DNA from: Microthrixaceae bacterium
GTDB taxonomy: Bacteria; Actinomycetota; Acidimicrobiia; Acidimicrobiales; Iamiaceae
DNA length: 64,000 nucleotides
Direction of reading: 5' to 3'
Assembly: GCA_016702505.1 (NCBI GenBank)
Contig: JADJDU010000009.1
Location: 124,001 to 188,000 of the forward strand
A program made the translations under genes and the position numbers. Under the pieces are notes generated by a model. It was given only the letters and a program-made list of their open reading frames with translations. It did no database searches and was not told the origin of the DNA. Every line of letters starts with the position of its first letter. Position 1 is the stretch's first letter. This document shows positions 9,150 to 25,372 of the stretch, piece by piece.

Positions 9150-9161
9150 ACGCCCCGTGCG

Positions 9162-9476
9162 TTACTGGATCTTGATCTCGATGTCCACGCCGGCGGGGAG
9201 GTCGAGGCGCTGGAGCGAATCGACGGTCTTGGGCGTGGGGTCCACGATGTCGAGCAGGCGCTTGTGGACGCGCATCTCGAAGTGCTCGCGGGAGTCCTTG
9301 TACTTGTGGGGCGAGCGGATCACCGTGTAGCGGTGCTTCTCGGTGGGAAGCGGGATCGGCCCACGCACCGAGGCGCCGGTGCGGACCACTGTCTCGGTGA
9401 TCTTCTTGGTGGACTGGTCGATCACCTCGTGGTCGTAGGCCTTCAGCCGGATCCGGATCTTCTGCGTCGCGGCCAT
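9162..9476 (-). CDS. rpsJ: 30S ribosomal protein S10 (NusE)
   Basis: 104 residues. KIRIRLKAYDHEVIDQSTKK at the start and MRVHKRLLDIVDPTPKTVD near the end are typical. S10 is in the 30S head and, as NusE, joins NusB/NusG in antitermination. A good Shine-Dalgarno (aggagg) precedes the ATG. It is the first gene of the S10 cluster here. Confidence 0.97.
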   Translation of the reverse strand: MAATQKIRIRLKAYDHEVIDQSTKKITETVVRTGASVRGPIPLPTEKHRYTVIRSPHKYKDSREHFEMRVHKRLLDIVDPTPKTVDSLQRLDLPAGVDIEIKIQ

Positions 9477-9560
9477 GGGGCCACCTCCTGGTCTCGAACC
9501 CGCTACGGGGGATCAACCTGTCAAGGATCAACCCCGAGGATGTGTCCCCAGGGGACGACC

Positions 9561-9591
9561 TTTCTAGCCGAACCCGCCGGAGCGCAGCCAA
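9561..9591 (-). promoter_or_regulatory. Candidate promoter for the S10 operon
   Basis: Minus-strand -35 TTGGCT (9591-9586), 19-base spacer, -10 TAGAAA (9566-9561), about 85 bases before the rpsJ start. A TTGACA lies closer (about 9523-9528) but lacks a well-spaced -10. Confidence 0.35.
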
Positions 9592-9624
9592 TCCAACGGT
9601 CCACATGCATCCCCGTCTGATCGA

Positions 9625-9671
9625 TTCTTGGGCAGGATCTGGTCGCCGTGCGACCGATCCATGCCCAAGAA
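9625..9671. repeat. Palindromic repeat, copy 1
   Basis: An imperfect 47-base palindrome: arms ttcttgggc/gcccaagaa outside and ggtcgc/gcgacc around a cgt centre. It shares most of its sequence with copy 2 24 bases away, including a 19-base block around ggtcgccgtgcgacc. Confidence 0.8.
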
Positions 9672-9694
9672 CGGGGGCTTCGGTCGTGCCTGAA

Positions 9695-9744
9695 GCTTCT
9701 TGGGCCGGATCTGGTCGCCGTGCGACCAATCCTGCCCAAGAAGC
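9695..9744. repeat. Palindromic repeat, copy 2
   Basis: A 50-base palindrome with arms gcttcttggg/cccaagaagc and the same ggtcgccgtgcgacc core as copy 1. Tandem, REP-like arrangement between the tuf terminator and the S10 operon. Function unknown. Confidence 0.8.
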
Positions 9745-9748
9745 GGCA

Positions 9749-9794
9749 AAACGAAGGGAGGCCCGGTCGGAACTGACCGGACCTCCCTTCGTTT
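9749..9794 (-). terminator. Intrinsic terminator of tuf
   Basis: A near-perfect hairpin: AACGAAGGGAGG pairs with CCTCCCTTCGTT, with an inner CCGGTC/GACCGG stem and a short loop. On the minus strand it is followed by a short T run. It lies 47 bases after the tuf stop. Confidence 0.85.
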
Positions 9795-9840
9795 GTCTCT
9801 TGCCCGCTGGTCCGGGCTTGGGAGGAAGCTCCCGGTATTG

Positions 9841-11028
9841 CTACTTGATGATCTTGGTCACCCGACCAGCACCCACGGTACGGCCACCCTCACGGATAGC
9901 AAACCGCAGACCCTCATCCATGGCGATCGGAGCGATCAACTCAACCGTCATCTGAGTGTTGTCACCAGGCATGCACATCTCAGTGCCCTCAGGCAACGTG
10001 ATCGTGCCGGTCACATCAGTGGTCCGGAAGAAGAACTGCGGACGGTAGTTCGCGAAGAACGGCTTGTGACGACCACCCTCCTCCTTGGTCAACACATACA
10101 CCTCACCTTCGAAGTTCGTGTGAGGAGTAATGCTGCCCGGCTTGCACAACACCTGACCGCGCTCAACCTCTTCCTTCTTCGTACCACGAAGAAGCGCACC
10201 GATGTTGTCACCAGCCTGACCCTCATCGAGCAACTTGCGGAACATCTCCACACCAGTACAGGTGGTCTTCTGCGTGGCCTTGATACCCACGATCTCCACC
10301 TCATCACCAGTGTGGATCTGACCCTGCTCGACCTTGCCGGTCACCACAGTTCCACGACCAGTGATCGAGAACACATCCTCGATCGGCATCAAGAACGGCT
10401 TGTCGATATCACGAACCGGCTCAGGAACAAAGCTGTCCACCTGGTTCATCAACTCCAACACCTGAGCCGCCGCATCCGCGTCACCCTCAAGCGCCTTCAA
10501 CGCCGAAACCCGCACCACAGGAGTGTCATCACCAGGGAACTCGTACTCAGACAGAAGCTCACGCACCTCCATCTCCACCAGCTCCAACAACTCCTCATCA
10601 TCAACCATGTCGCACTTGTTCAACGCGACCACGATCGAGGGCACACCCACCTGACGAGCCAACAACACATGCTCACGCGTCTGCGGCATCGGACCATCAG
10701 TGGCCGCCACCACCAAAATCGCCCCATCCACCTGAGCCGCACCCGTGATCATGTTCTTGATGTAGTCAGCGTGACCCGGCATATCCACATGCGCGTAATG
10801 ACGGTTCGCCGTCTCATACTCCACATGGGAAATGTTGATCGTGATACCACGCTGCCGCTCCTCAGGAGCCTTGTCGATCATGTCGAACGGCGTGAACGCC
10901 GTCGTCGGATCCGCATCATGCAACGTCTTGGTAATCGCCGCCGTCAACGTGGTCTTACCATGGTCAATATGCCCCATGGTCCCAATGTTCAGGTGCGGCT
11001 TATTGCGCTCGAACTTTTCCTTGCCCAT
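9841..11028 (-). CDS. tuf: Elongation factor Tu
   Basis: 395 residues, normal length. The GTPase domain has GHIDHGKTTL (P-loop), DMPGHADYI (G3) and NKCDM (G4); domains II and III follow to the end VGAGRVTKIIK. EF-Tu delivers aminoacyl-tRNA to the ribosome. It lies 56 bases after fusA as in most str operons. Codon use differs clearly from fusA and the ribosomal genes: GCG, ACG, TTG and T-ending codons such as GAT and CCT are common, where neighbours use GCC, ACC, CTG, GAC. This suggests replacement or conversion from another source, though this is inference. Confidence 0.98.
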   Translation of the reverse strand: MGKEKFERNKPHLNIGTMGHIDHGKTTLTAAITKTLHDADPTTAFTPFDMIDKAPEERQRGITINISHVEYETANRHYAHVDMPGHADYIKNMITGAAQVDGAILVVAATDGPMPQTREHVLLARQVGVPSIVVALNKCDMVDDEELLELVEMEVRELLSEYEFPGDDTPVVRVSALKALEGDADAAAQVLELMNQVDSFVPEPVRDIDKPFLMPIEDVFSITGRGTVVTGKVEQGQIHTGDEVEIVGIKATQKTTCTGVEMFRKLLDEGQAGDNIGALLRGTKKEEVERGQVLCKPGSITPHTNFEGEVYVLTKEEGGRHKPFFANYRPQFFFRTTDVTGTITLPEGTEMCMPGDNTQMTVELIAPIAMDEGLRFAIREGGRTVGAGRVTKIIK

Positions 11029-11084
11029 GGCGTTGACCCTGGAGCCTTTCTATGTTGATGGTTGTTGTGGTTTGAGACTGCTAG

Positions 11085-13166
<2,082 letters not shown>

Positions 13167-13302
13167 CTCTGTGTCTCGGTTCGGTGAGGGGGTTTACAGG
13201 TTGAGCGGTTACATGCCACGACCGGGCCCCGCTGTTGCGGACCCGGTCGAGGGAGGGGCTGCCGGTTTGGAGGCGCCCCATCGGTGGAGTTGTGGGTGGC
13301 CC

Positions 13303-13776
13303 CTACCAGCGGTAGTGGGCGAAGGCCTTGTTGGACTCGGCCATCTTGTGAAGGTCTTCACGGCGCTTGGCCGAGGCGCCGACACCGTTGCTGGCGTCGA
13401 GGATCTCGTTGGCCAAACGCTCGGCCATGGTCTTCTCCCGACGCTGACGGGAGTAGCCGACCAGCCAACGGACGGCGAGGGTGTTGGCCCGACGGGGCTT
13501 GACCTCGACCGGCACCTGGTAGGTGGCGCCACCGACGCGACGGCTGCGAACCTCGAGCTGGGGCTTGATGTTCTCTACGGCCTTCTTGAGGATCGACACC
13601 GGATCGTCGGTGCCGGCCTTGTCGGCCACGATGTCGAGAGCGCTGTAGACGATGCGCTCAGCGGTGGAGCGCTTGCCGCGCTGCAACACCTTGTTCACGA
13701 TCTGGGTGACCACGACCGACCGGTAGATCGGGTCGGGCATGAGCTCGCGGCGGGGGGCGGGACCCTTGCGGGGCAT
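13303..13776 (-). CDS. rpsG: 30S ribosomal protein S7
   Basis: 157 residues, normal length (156 in many). MPRKGPAPRRELMPDPIYRS and VKPRRANTLAVRWLV are conserved; it ends HKMAESNKAFAHYRW. S7 organises the 30S head and, in E. coli, represses the str operon. Two bases separate it from rpsL. Confidence 0.97.
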   Translation of the reverse strand: MPRKGPAPRRELMPDPIYRSVVVTQIVNKVLQRGKRSTAERIVYSALDIVADKAGTDDPVSILKKAVENIKPQLEVRSRRVGGATYQVPVEVKPRRANTLAVRWLVGYSRQRREKTMAERLANEILDASNGVGASAKRREDLHKMAESNKAFAHYRW

Positions 13777-13778
13777 GG

Positions 13779-14150
13779 TCAGCCTTCCTTCTTGGCGCCG
13801 TAGCGGCTACGGGCCTGCTTGCGGTCCTTCACACCCGAGGTGTCGAGGGTGCCGCGGATGATCTTGTAGCGGACGCCGGGGAGGTCCTTCACACGGCCAC
13901 CACGGACCAGCACGATGGAGTGCTCCTGGAGGTTGTGACCCTCGCCAGGGATGTAGGCCGTCACCTCGACGCCGCTGGAGAGGCGAACACGAGCCACCTT
14001 GCGCAGTGCCGAGTTCGGCTTCTTGGGGGTGTTCGTGTACACGCGGGTGCAGACGCCACGACGCTGCGGCGCGCCCTTCAGGGCCGGCGTCTTGCCCTTG
14101 GTGGGCTTGTCCTGGCGGCCCTTGCGGACCAACTGCTGGATGGTGGGCAC
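13779..14150 (-). CDS. rpsL: 30S ribosomal protein S12
   Basis: 123 residues from a GTG start (VPTIQQLVRKGRQDK). Upstream in-frame codons exist but the family begins here, and a gaggt motif lies just before. Decoding-centre motifs are wild type: TPKKPNSALRK and GRVKDLPGVRY, so no classical streptomycin-resistance change is seen. First gene of the str operon. Confidence 0.97.
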   Translation of the reverse strand: MPTIQQLVRKGRQDKPTKGKTPALKGAPQRRGVCTRVYTNTPKKPNSALRKVARVRLSSGVEVTAYIPGEGHNLQEHSIVLVRGGRVKDLPGVRYKIIRGTLDTSGVKDRKQARSRYGAKKEG

Positions 14151-14469
14151 GAACGAACCTCTCGAAGCGTCTGACTGGGGCTCACGCGCGAGACATCCGT
14201 CTCTGAGCCGGAGGGACATGCTATGAGGATCGGACGCCGGACCGCAAAATCCGCCTGAGACGGCTCACGGGAACTGGCTGCGGCATGATGTGCGCACCTC
14301 CTCGACCCTTGCCTCGCTGCACCTAGTGGACGAAGGCCCAGGCTGGATGGGCATGCCGACGAACCAAGCGGACCATCCATCTTTGCAATACCCTTCAGGG
14401 CACGCGATCCGCGGGTGAACTCCAAGGCCCGCTGGGAGGCAGACATGTCCGAAGACCAAGTAGTTTGAG
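14151..14469. other. Divergent spacer upstream of rpsL
   Basis: About 320 bases without a gene. The rpsL promoter candidate is at 14218-14247. The rest shows no clear hairpin or coding signal to me. Confidence 0.5.
14218..14247 (-). promoter_or_regulatory. Candidate promoter of the str operon (rpsL)
   Basis: Minus-strand -35 TTGCGG (14247-14242), 18-base spacer, -10 TAGCAT (14223-14218), giving a leader of about 60 bases to the rpsL GTG. Confidence 0.4.
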
Positions 14470-14598
14470 GTGAACGAACGGTCTGGCCCCTCCGTCACGG
14501 GTGCTGCTCCCAACTCGCACCGGCCCCGGAAAGCTTGGCGGCGAACGGTCACGGTGGCCACAGCGCTCATGACGATCGCCCTCGGGGCTGGGAGCTAG
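14470..14598 (+). other. Signal-peptide-like fragment in a different frame from the downstream repeat protein
   Basis: From a GTG preceded by tttgag, 42 codons run to a TAG at 14596-14598. The sequence has a basic stretch (HRPRKAWRR) and a hydrophobic run TVTVATALMTIALGAGS, as in an export signal. Adding one base in the GGGG run at 14584-14587 joins it in frame to the downstream repeat protein, giving 399 residues. So this is probably that gene's true N-terminus, separated by a frameshift or a sequence error. Confidence 0.6.
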
Positions 14599-15668
14599 TG
14601 GACAGCGATCTGGACGGTGTCGCCGATGCCTTCGAGATCCAGAAGGGCTGGGATCCCGACAATGCCGATCAGGACGAAGACGGAATCACCGACGGCGTTC
14701 AGGACAGCGATGGTGATGGTCTGACCGACTGGCTCGAGCTCGGTTTGGGCACAGACGCCACCGACCCCACCGACCCAGACGGGAACGATCCCGACGGTGA
14801 CGACTTGCCCACCTGGATCGAGGCCCTCGTCGACACCAATCCCAACGATGCCGACAGCGACAACGGTGGCGACACCGACGGCTACGAGATCAACGCTGGG
14901 ACCAATCCACGCAATACCTGGGATGACACGCAGTTCACCAGAGACGACGACAACGACCGCCTGAGCTTTCTCTCTGAGTCCTTCCACCGATCAGATCCCA
15001 ACGATCCCGACACCGACGACGACGGCCTCGACGACGGCATCGAGGTCCTCTGGTATGGCACCAGCCCAGTCTTCGCCGACACCGACGGGGACCTCCTCAG
15101 CGACGGGGCTGAGGTCCGCGTTCACCAAACCAATCCGCTGAAGACAGATACCGACGGTGCCGGCATTCGCGACGGCTATGAGATCGTCAACGGAACCAAC
15201 CCGAACGACCCGTCCGACGACGTCTACACAGTGGGCGCCGACACCGATGGCGACGGCTTGACCGACGATGCCGAGCTCAGCACCCACCTCACCAACCCTC
15301 TCGACGCCGACACCGACGACGATGGGCTGTCAGACAGCACCGAGGTCAATCGCACCCCAGCCACAAACCCGCTCCTGGCCGACACGGACCACGGCGGCGA
15401 CTCCGACGGGCTGGAGGTCGCCAACGGCACCGACCCGACCTACCGGTACGACGACTCCTACTGGACGGCCGATCCGGACAGCGACGGCCTGACCAACTAT
15501 GACGAGATCATCTACATACCGGGAGCGCTGGCCAAGTGGGGCCTCCAGAACGTCTACCCAACCGACCCGAACGACCCCGACAGCGACGATGACGGCATCA
15601 TCGACAGCGAAGATCTACCAACGGCTCCCTGGTGGTGCGGGGTCATAAAGCCCTGCCCCATCCCCTAG
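14535..15668 (+). CDS. Secreted thrombospondin type 3-like calcium-binding repeat protein, N-terminus frameshifted
   Basis: The protein is built almost wholly of acidic repeats of the pattern DxDxDGLxDxxE, e.g. DSDGDGLTDWLE and DTDGDGLTDDAE, separated by T/NPxxPDxD linkers. This is the thrombospondin type 3 / EF-hand-like loop type, which binds calcium through the aspartates, usually in extracellular or cell-surface proteins. The end carries a short Cys-containing segment (WWCGVIKPCPIP). Reading from the TTG at 14535 or GTG at 14598 gives no export signal; the upstream fragment in another frame supplies one. No enzyme domain is visible. Transcribed away from rpsL; no obvious partner. Confidence 0.75.
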   Translation: MAANGHGGHSAHDDRPRGWELVDSDLDGVADAFEIQKGWDPDNADQDEDGITDGVQDSDGDGLTDWLELGLGTDATDPTDPDGNDPDGDDLPTWIEALVDTNPNDADSDNGGDTDGYEINAGTNPRNTWDDTQFTRDDDNDRLSFLSESFHRSDPNDPDTDDDGLDDGIEVLWYGTSPVFADTDGDLLSDGAEVRVHQTNPLKTDTDGAGIRDGYEIVNGTNPNDPSDDVYTVGADTDGDGLTDDAELSTHLTNPLDADTDDDGLSDSTEVNRTPATNPLLADTDHGGDSDGLEVANGTDPTYRYDDSYWTADPDSDGLTNYDEIIYIPGALAKWGLQNVYPTDPNDPDSDDDGIIDSEDLPTAPWWCGVIKPCPIP

Positions 15669-15704
15669 ACGAACTTGACCGAGGCGCCGCCCGGGGGGTA
15701 GCCG

Positions 15705-16460
15705 TCAGGCGTTGGTGACTGCTGGCGCGAGCTGACCGGTGGACTCCAGATCAGCGACATGGGCTTCGGCTCGGTCTATCAGGTCGGGTCGGGCGCCCCA
15801 GCCCGCCAACAGATCACGCTGGAGGATTGGGGCCAGCCGACGGCCGTCGAAGGCTCGAGGGTTGAGCGAAGCCAGGTTGGCGGTGAGCAGAACACCGGTG
15901 AGGGCGGCGGCCCAGCGAATTACCACATCCATTGGGTCCTGGAGACGGATGGCGTCTACCGCCCCGGCCGCCACAACCTCGCCCGCTGCCTCGGCCAGCA
16001 AAGCCAAGGCAGCGGGGGCGGCCCGATGGAACTCCTCGGGCGGAACGCTCTGTTCGGTTTCTCCGATGAGCGCATGCAGGAAGCGGGACTCGTGGGGCAG
16101 GGTCTCGGCGCTGGCGATCCAGAATCGGCCGAACACCATGAGTCGGGCCACGGCCTCGGCCCGGGGCTCGTGCCAATCGGCCAGGATCGCTCGGCTCCGG
16201 TCGCGGGTCTGGTGGTAGGAGGCCGTGAGCCGCTCGATCGACTCCCGCTGGAGCTCGGCGACCAGTGCTCCCTTTGATGGAAAGTAGGTGTACACGGTTC
16301 CGACCGCGGCATCGGTGGCCTCGGCCAGGCGTTGCATGGTGAGGGCAGGGATCCCTTCTCGGCCGGCGATGTCGAGACCGGCGTCGAGGTAGGCCCTCTG
16401 GCGTTCACGACGGTTGCGAGCTCGCCGTCCCTCCCCTGGCACCTCCGCAACTTCGGTCAT
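15705..16460 (-). CDS. TetR/AcrR family transcriptional regulator
   Basis: 251 residues from MTEVAEVPGEGRR; upstream in-frame codons look non-coding. The N-terminal helix-turn-helix (about residues 17-65) reads AYLDAGLDIAGREGIPALTM ... AVGTVYTYFPSKGALV, the standard TetR pattern. The rest is a helical ligand-binding domain of unknown ligand. It converges on the repeat-protein gene and lies downstream of the rpoC terminator, so it is likely transcribed alone. Target genes cannot be inferred from its neighbours. Confidence 0.9.
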   Translation of the reverse strand: MTEVAEVPGEGRRARNRRERQRAYLDAGLDIAGREGIPALTMQRLAEATDAAVGTVYTYFPSKGALVAELQRESIERLTASYHQTRDRSRAILADWHEPRAEAVARLMVFGRFWIASAETLPHESRFLHALIGETEQSVPPEEFHRAAPAALALLAEAAGEVVAAGAVDAIRLQDPMDVVIRWAAALTGVLLTANLASLNPRAFDGRRLAPILQRDLLAGWGARPDLIDRAEAHVADLESTGQLAPAVTNA

Positions 16461-16622
16461 GAGCGGAAACCTACCCAACGACCAGCCAATGCCGAGCCCC
16501 AAAGGAGGCGAGCCATCCGGCGAGCCGACCCATGAGCACGGCATGGTTGAACCGAGGCAACGCCTCGGTCTGATCAGCCTCACAGCGACGACGACCAGAT
16601 CCACCCGCTAGGACCCTGAACG

Positions 16623-16655
16623 CGAGCGAGGCACCCTCGAGGGGTGCCTCACTCG
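16623..16655 (-). terminator. Terminator-like hairpin after rpoC
   Basis: CGAG-c-GAGGCACCC pairs with GGGTGCCTC-a-CTCG around a short loop, 46-78 bases past the rpoC stop. There is no long T-run. Placed to end rpoBC transcription before the TetR gene. Confidence 0.65.
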
Positions 16656-16700
16656 GGACAAATACGACCAACGCGGGCTAGGCCCGTCGCTCGTCCTGGA

Positions 16701-20675
<3,975 letters not shown>

Positions 20676-20694
20676 GGTCGTGCTCCCTGGGGCA

Positions 20695-20778
20695 GGGGGG
20701 GGGGGGCCCGCGGCGGGGGGGGGGGGGGGGGCGGCCGCGGGGGGGCGCGGGGGGGGGGGGGGGGGCGGGGGGGGGGGG
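20695..20778. repeat. G-homopolymer tract in the rpoB-rpoC spacer
   Basis: Within 84 bases on the plus strand there are G runs of about 12, 17, 7, 17 and 12, split by short C/G interruptions including gcggccgc-like sequence. On the transcript it is poly-C. The plus strand could form G-quadruplexes. Exact run lengths in such tracts are often assembly-dependent. Confidence 0.9.
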
Positions 20779-20811
20779 CTCGGGGTCTCGTGAAGTCCTC
20801 GATCAGTTCCG

Positions 20812-24408
<3,597 letters not shown>

Positions 24409-24510
24409 GAGAAGTCTCCTGGGAAGCAGTCACGCGGGCAACCGTGGCGGGGCGCGCTGATCCGATCAACCATTTCTGGATCTCGACCCACTGCTCCACG
24501 GCAACGGGCG

Positions 24511-24540
24511 ATCCTAGGGGACGGCGCGTCGCAAGTCCAA
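24511..24540 (-). promoter_or_regulatory. Candidate promoter of rpoBC
   Basis: Minus-strand -35 TTGGAC (24540-24535), 18-base spacer, -10 TAGGAT (24516-24511), about 100 bases before the rpoB TTG. The best-matching promoter in the window. Confidence 0.55.
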
Positions 24541-24730
24541 CCAGGCCTTCGGGCCTAGCGGACGCGAACTGGGTTGCCGAGAAGGTAAACCCACCACCAC
24601 CCCCGGTCAAGGACCTGAGCGGTCACAAACCCCGCCTCACCAAGTCCACCGCGAACCCCAGCAGCGCAACTAGAGCGCCGCCCCATCGCATGGCCGACCA
24701 GGCTCGCAGCCTGGCGAGGGCCGCCGTGCC

Positions 24731-24812
24731 CACAGCCACCATGGCCGCCATCATGCTCTGGCTGGTGGAGACCGATCACCTCACGGTGTTGCCGTCACGC
24801 CTCGAACTCGCC
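24731..24812. mobile_element. Relic end of an IS30-type element
   Basis: About 80 bases closely match the terminal segment at 30845-30926 of the intact IS30 copy, including gtggagaccgatcacctcac and tgttgccgtcac. It ends in ctcgaactcgcc, whose complement GGCGAGTTCGAGGC is an IS30 inverted repeat of this type. No transposase remains. It lies 9 bases beyond the last RHS-associated gene. Confidence 0.75.
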
Positions 24813-24821
24813 GTTCTCCTG

Positions 24822-25007
24822 TCATCTCGACACGGCGCACACCAAGAAAATTCCAACCGGAAGTCCAATTGATACCCGAAGCCGGATCTTATGGCAATAT
24901 TCTAGATGTTCCTTGGTAGCCGCTCGCTTAATGGACCAAATGATCCGTGTTGCTAGTCCAAAAGTCAAGCCAGCCACCAATATCGCGGGCGCAACACAAT
25001 CCTTCAT
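24822..25007 (-). CDS. Small two-TM membrane protein, candidate immunity-associated protein of RHS-B
   Basis: 61 residues from ATG 25007, which overlaps the stop of the upstream 121-residue gene as TGATG. An upstream start at 25046 would overlap that gene by 40 bases. Two hydrophobic helices are visible (about residues 6-23 and 45-59) around a basic loop IKRAATKEHLEYCHK. I do not recognise a family. Its place, third in a coupled chain behind an RHS gene, suggests a role in immunity to the RHS tip; this is inference. Confidence 0.55.
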   Translation of the reverse strand: MKDCVAPAILVAGLTFGLATRIIWSIKRAATKEHLEYCHKIRLRVSIGLPVGIFLVCAVSR

Positions 25008-25372
25008 CACAATCCAAGATCCTCCAAATATGTACCAGGAAGCCACGGACTGACAACGAGGGAGGGGCCACCAGGAATTTGAATACGGGTAAACGTACCA
25101 TTCCGTACTTGGATTTCATCTGAGGATCCTCGCCAAAGAACTCGTTTGACTCCTCTCAAACCTCTCTTTACTGCCACTACCGTCGAAAGATCCGAATCTA
25201 CCACCATTGCGCGGTAGGTCACCGCAGCGAACGGATAGGGCAACGGAGCGAGCGCAATATAAAGGTTTGACACACCAACAACAAATCTCGAGGTCGCCGA
25301 CGTCATTTGAACTCCGTCAAACACTGCCACCAGAAGTGAGCGCCAGGCCTCTCGTATCTGAGCCTCGTCCAT
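25007..25372 (-). CDS. Candidate immunity protein for RHS-B
   Basis: 121 residues from ATG 25372, sharing its A with the RHS-B stop (TGATG). The product starts MDEAQIREAWRSLLVAVFDG and is beta-rich toward the end; the middle (SNLYIALAPLPYPFAAV) is hydrophobic. No family recognised. An unrelated small gene fused by stop-start overlap to an RHS gene with a unique tip is the classic layout of an immunity gene for a polymorphic toxin; inference from context. Confidence 0.6.
   Translation of the reverse strand: MDEAQIREAWRSLLVAVFDGVQMTSATSRFVVGVSNLYIALAPLPYPFAAVTYRAMVVDSDLSTVVAVKRGLRGVKRVLWRGSSDEIQVRNGTFTRIQIPGGPSLVVSPWLPGTYLEDLGL

Larger units (their letters stand above)
8794..9161. other. Hairpin-rich spacer between rpsJ and rplC
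   Basis: 368 bases with no credible gene. It holds the hairpin at 9125-9149, a second long hairpin at about 9042-9079 (gtccgatc pairing with gatcggac), a smaller one at about 9027-9044, and a promoter candidate at 8982-9011. Together these suggest a transcription break and restart inside the S10 operon. Confidence 0.6.
9477..9840. other. Spacer between tuf and rpsJ with two palindromes and a terminator
   Basis: 364 bases without a gene. In order it holds the rpsJ ribosome binding site, a promoter candidate (9561-9591), two related palindromes (9625-9671, 9695-9744) and the tuf terminator (9749-9794). Confidence 0.7.
24409..24821. other. rpoB upstream region
   Basis: About 410 bases between rpoB and the RHS-associated genes. 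It holds the rpoB promoter candidate (24511-24540) and an IS30 end relic (24731-24812). No gene is supported. Confidence 0.7.

Noticed and set aside
8794..9729. Upstream extension of L3 through the S10 region
   Set aside because: The frame is open but crosses rpsJ on the same strand and has no L3 similarity; L3 starts at 8793.
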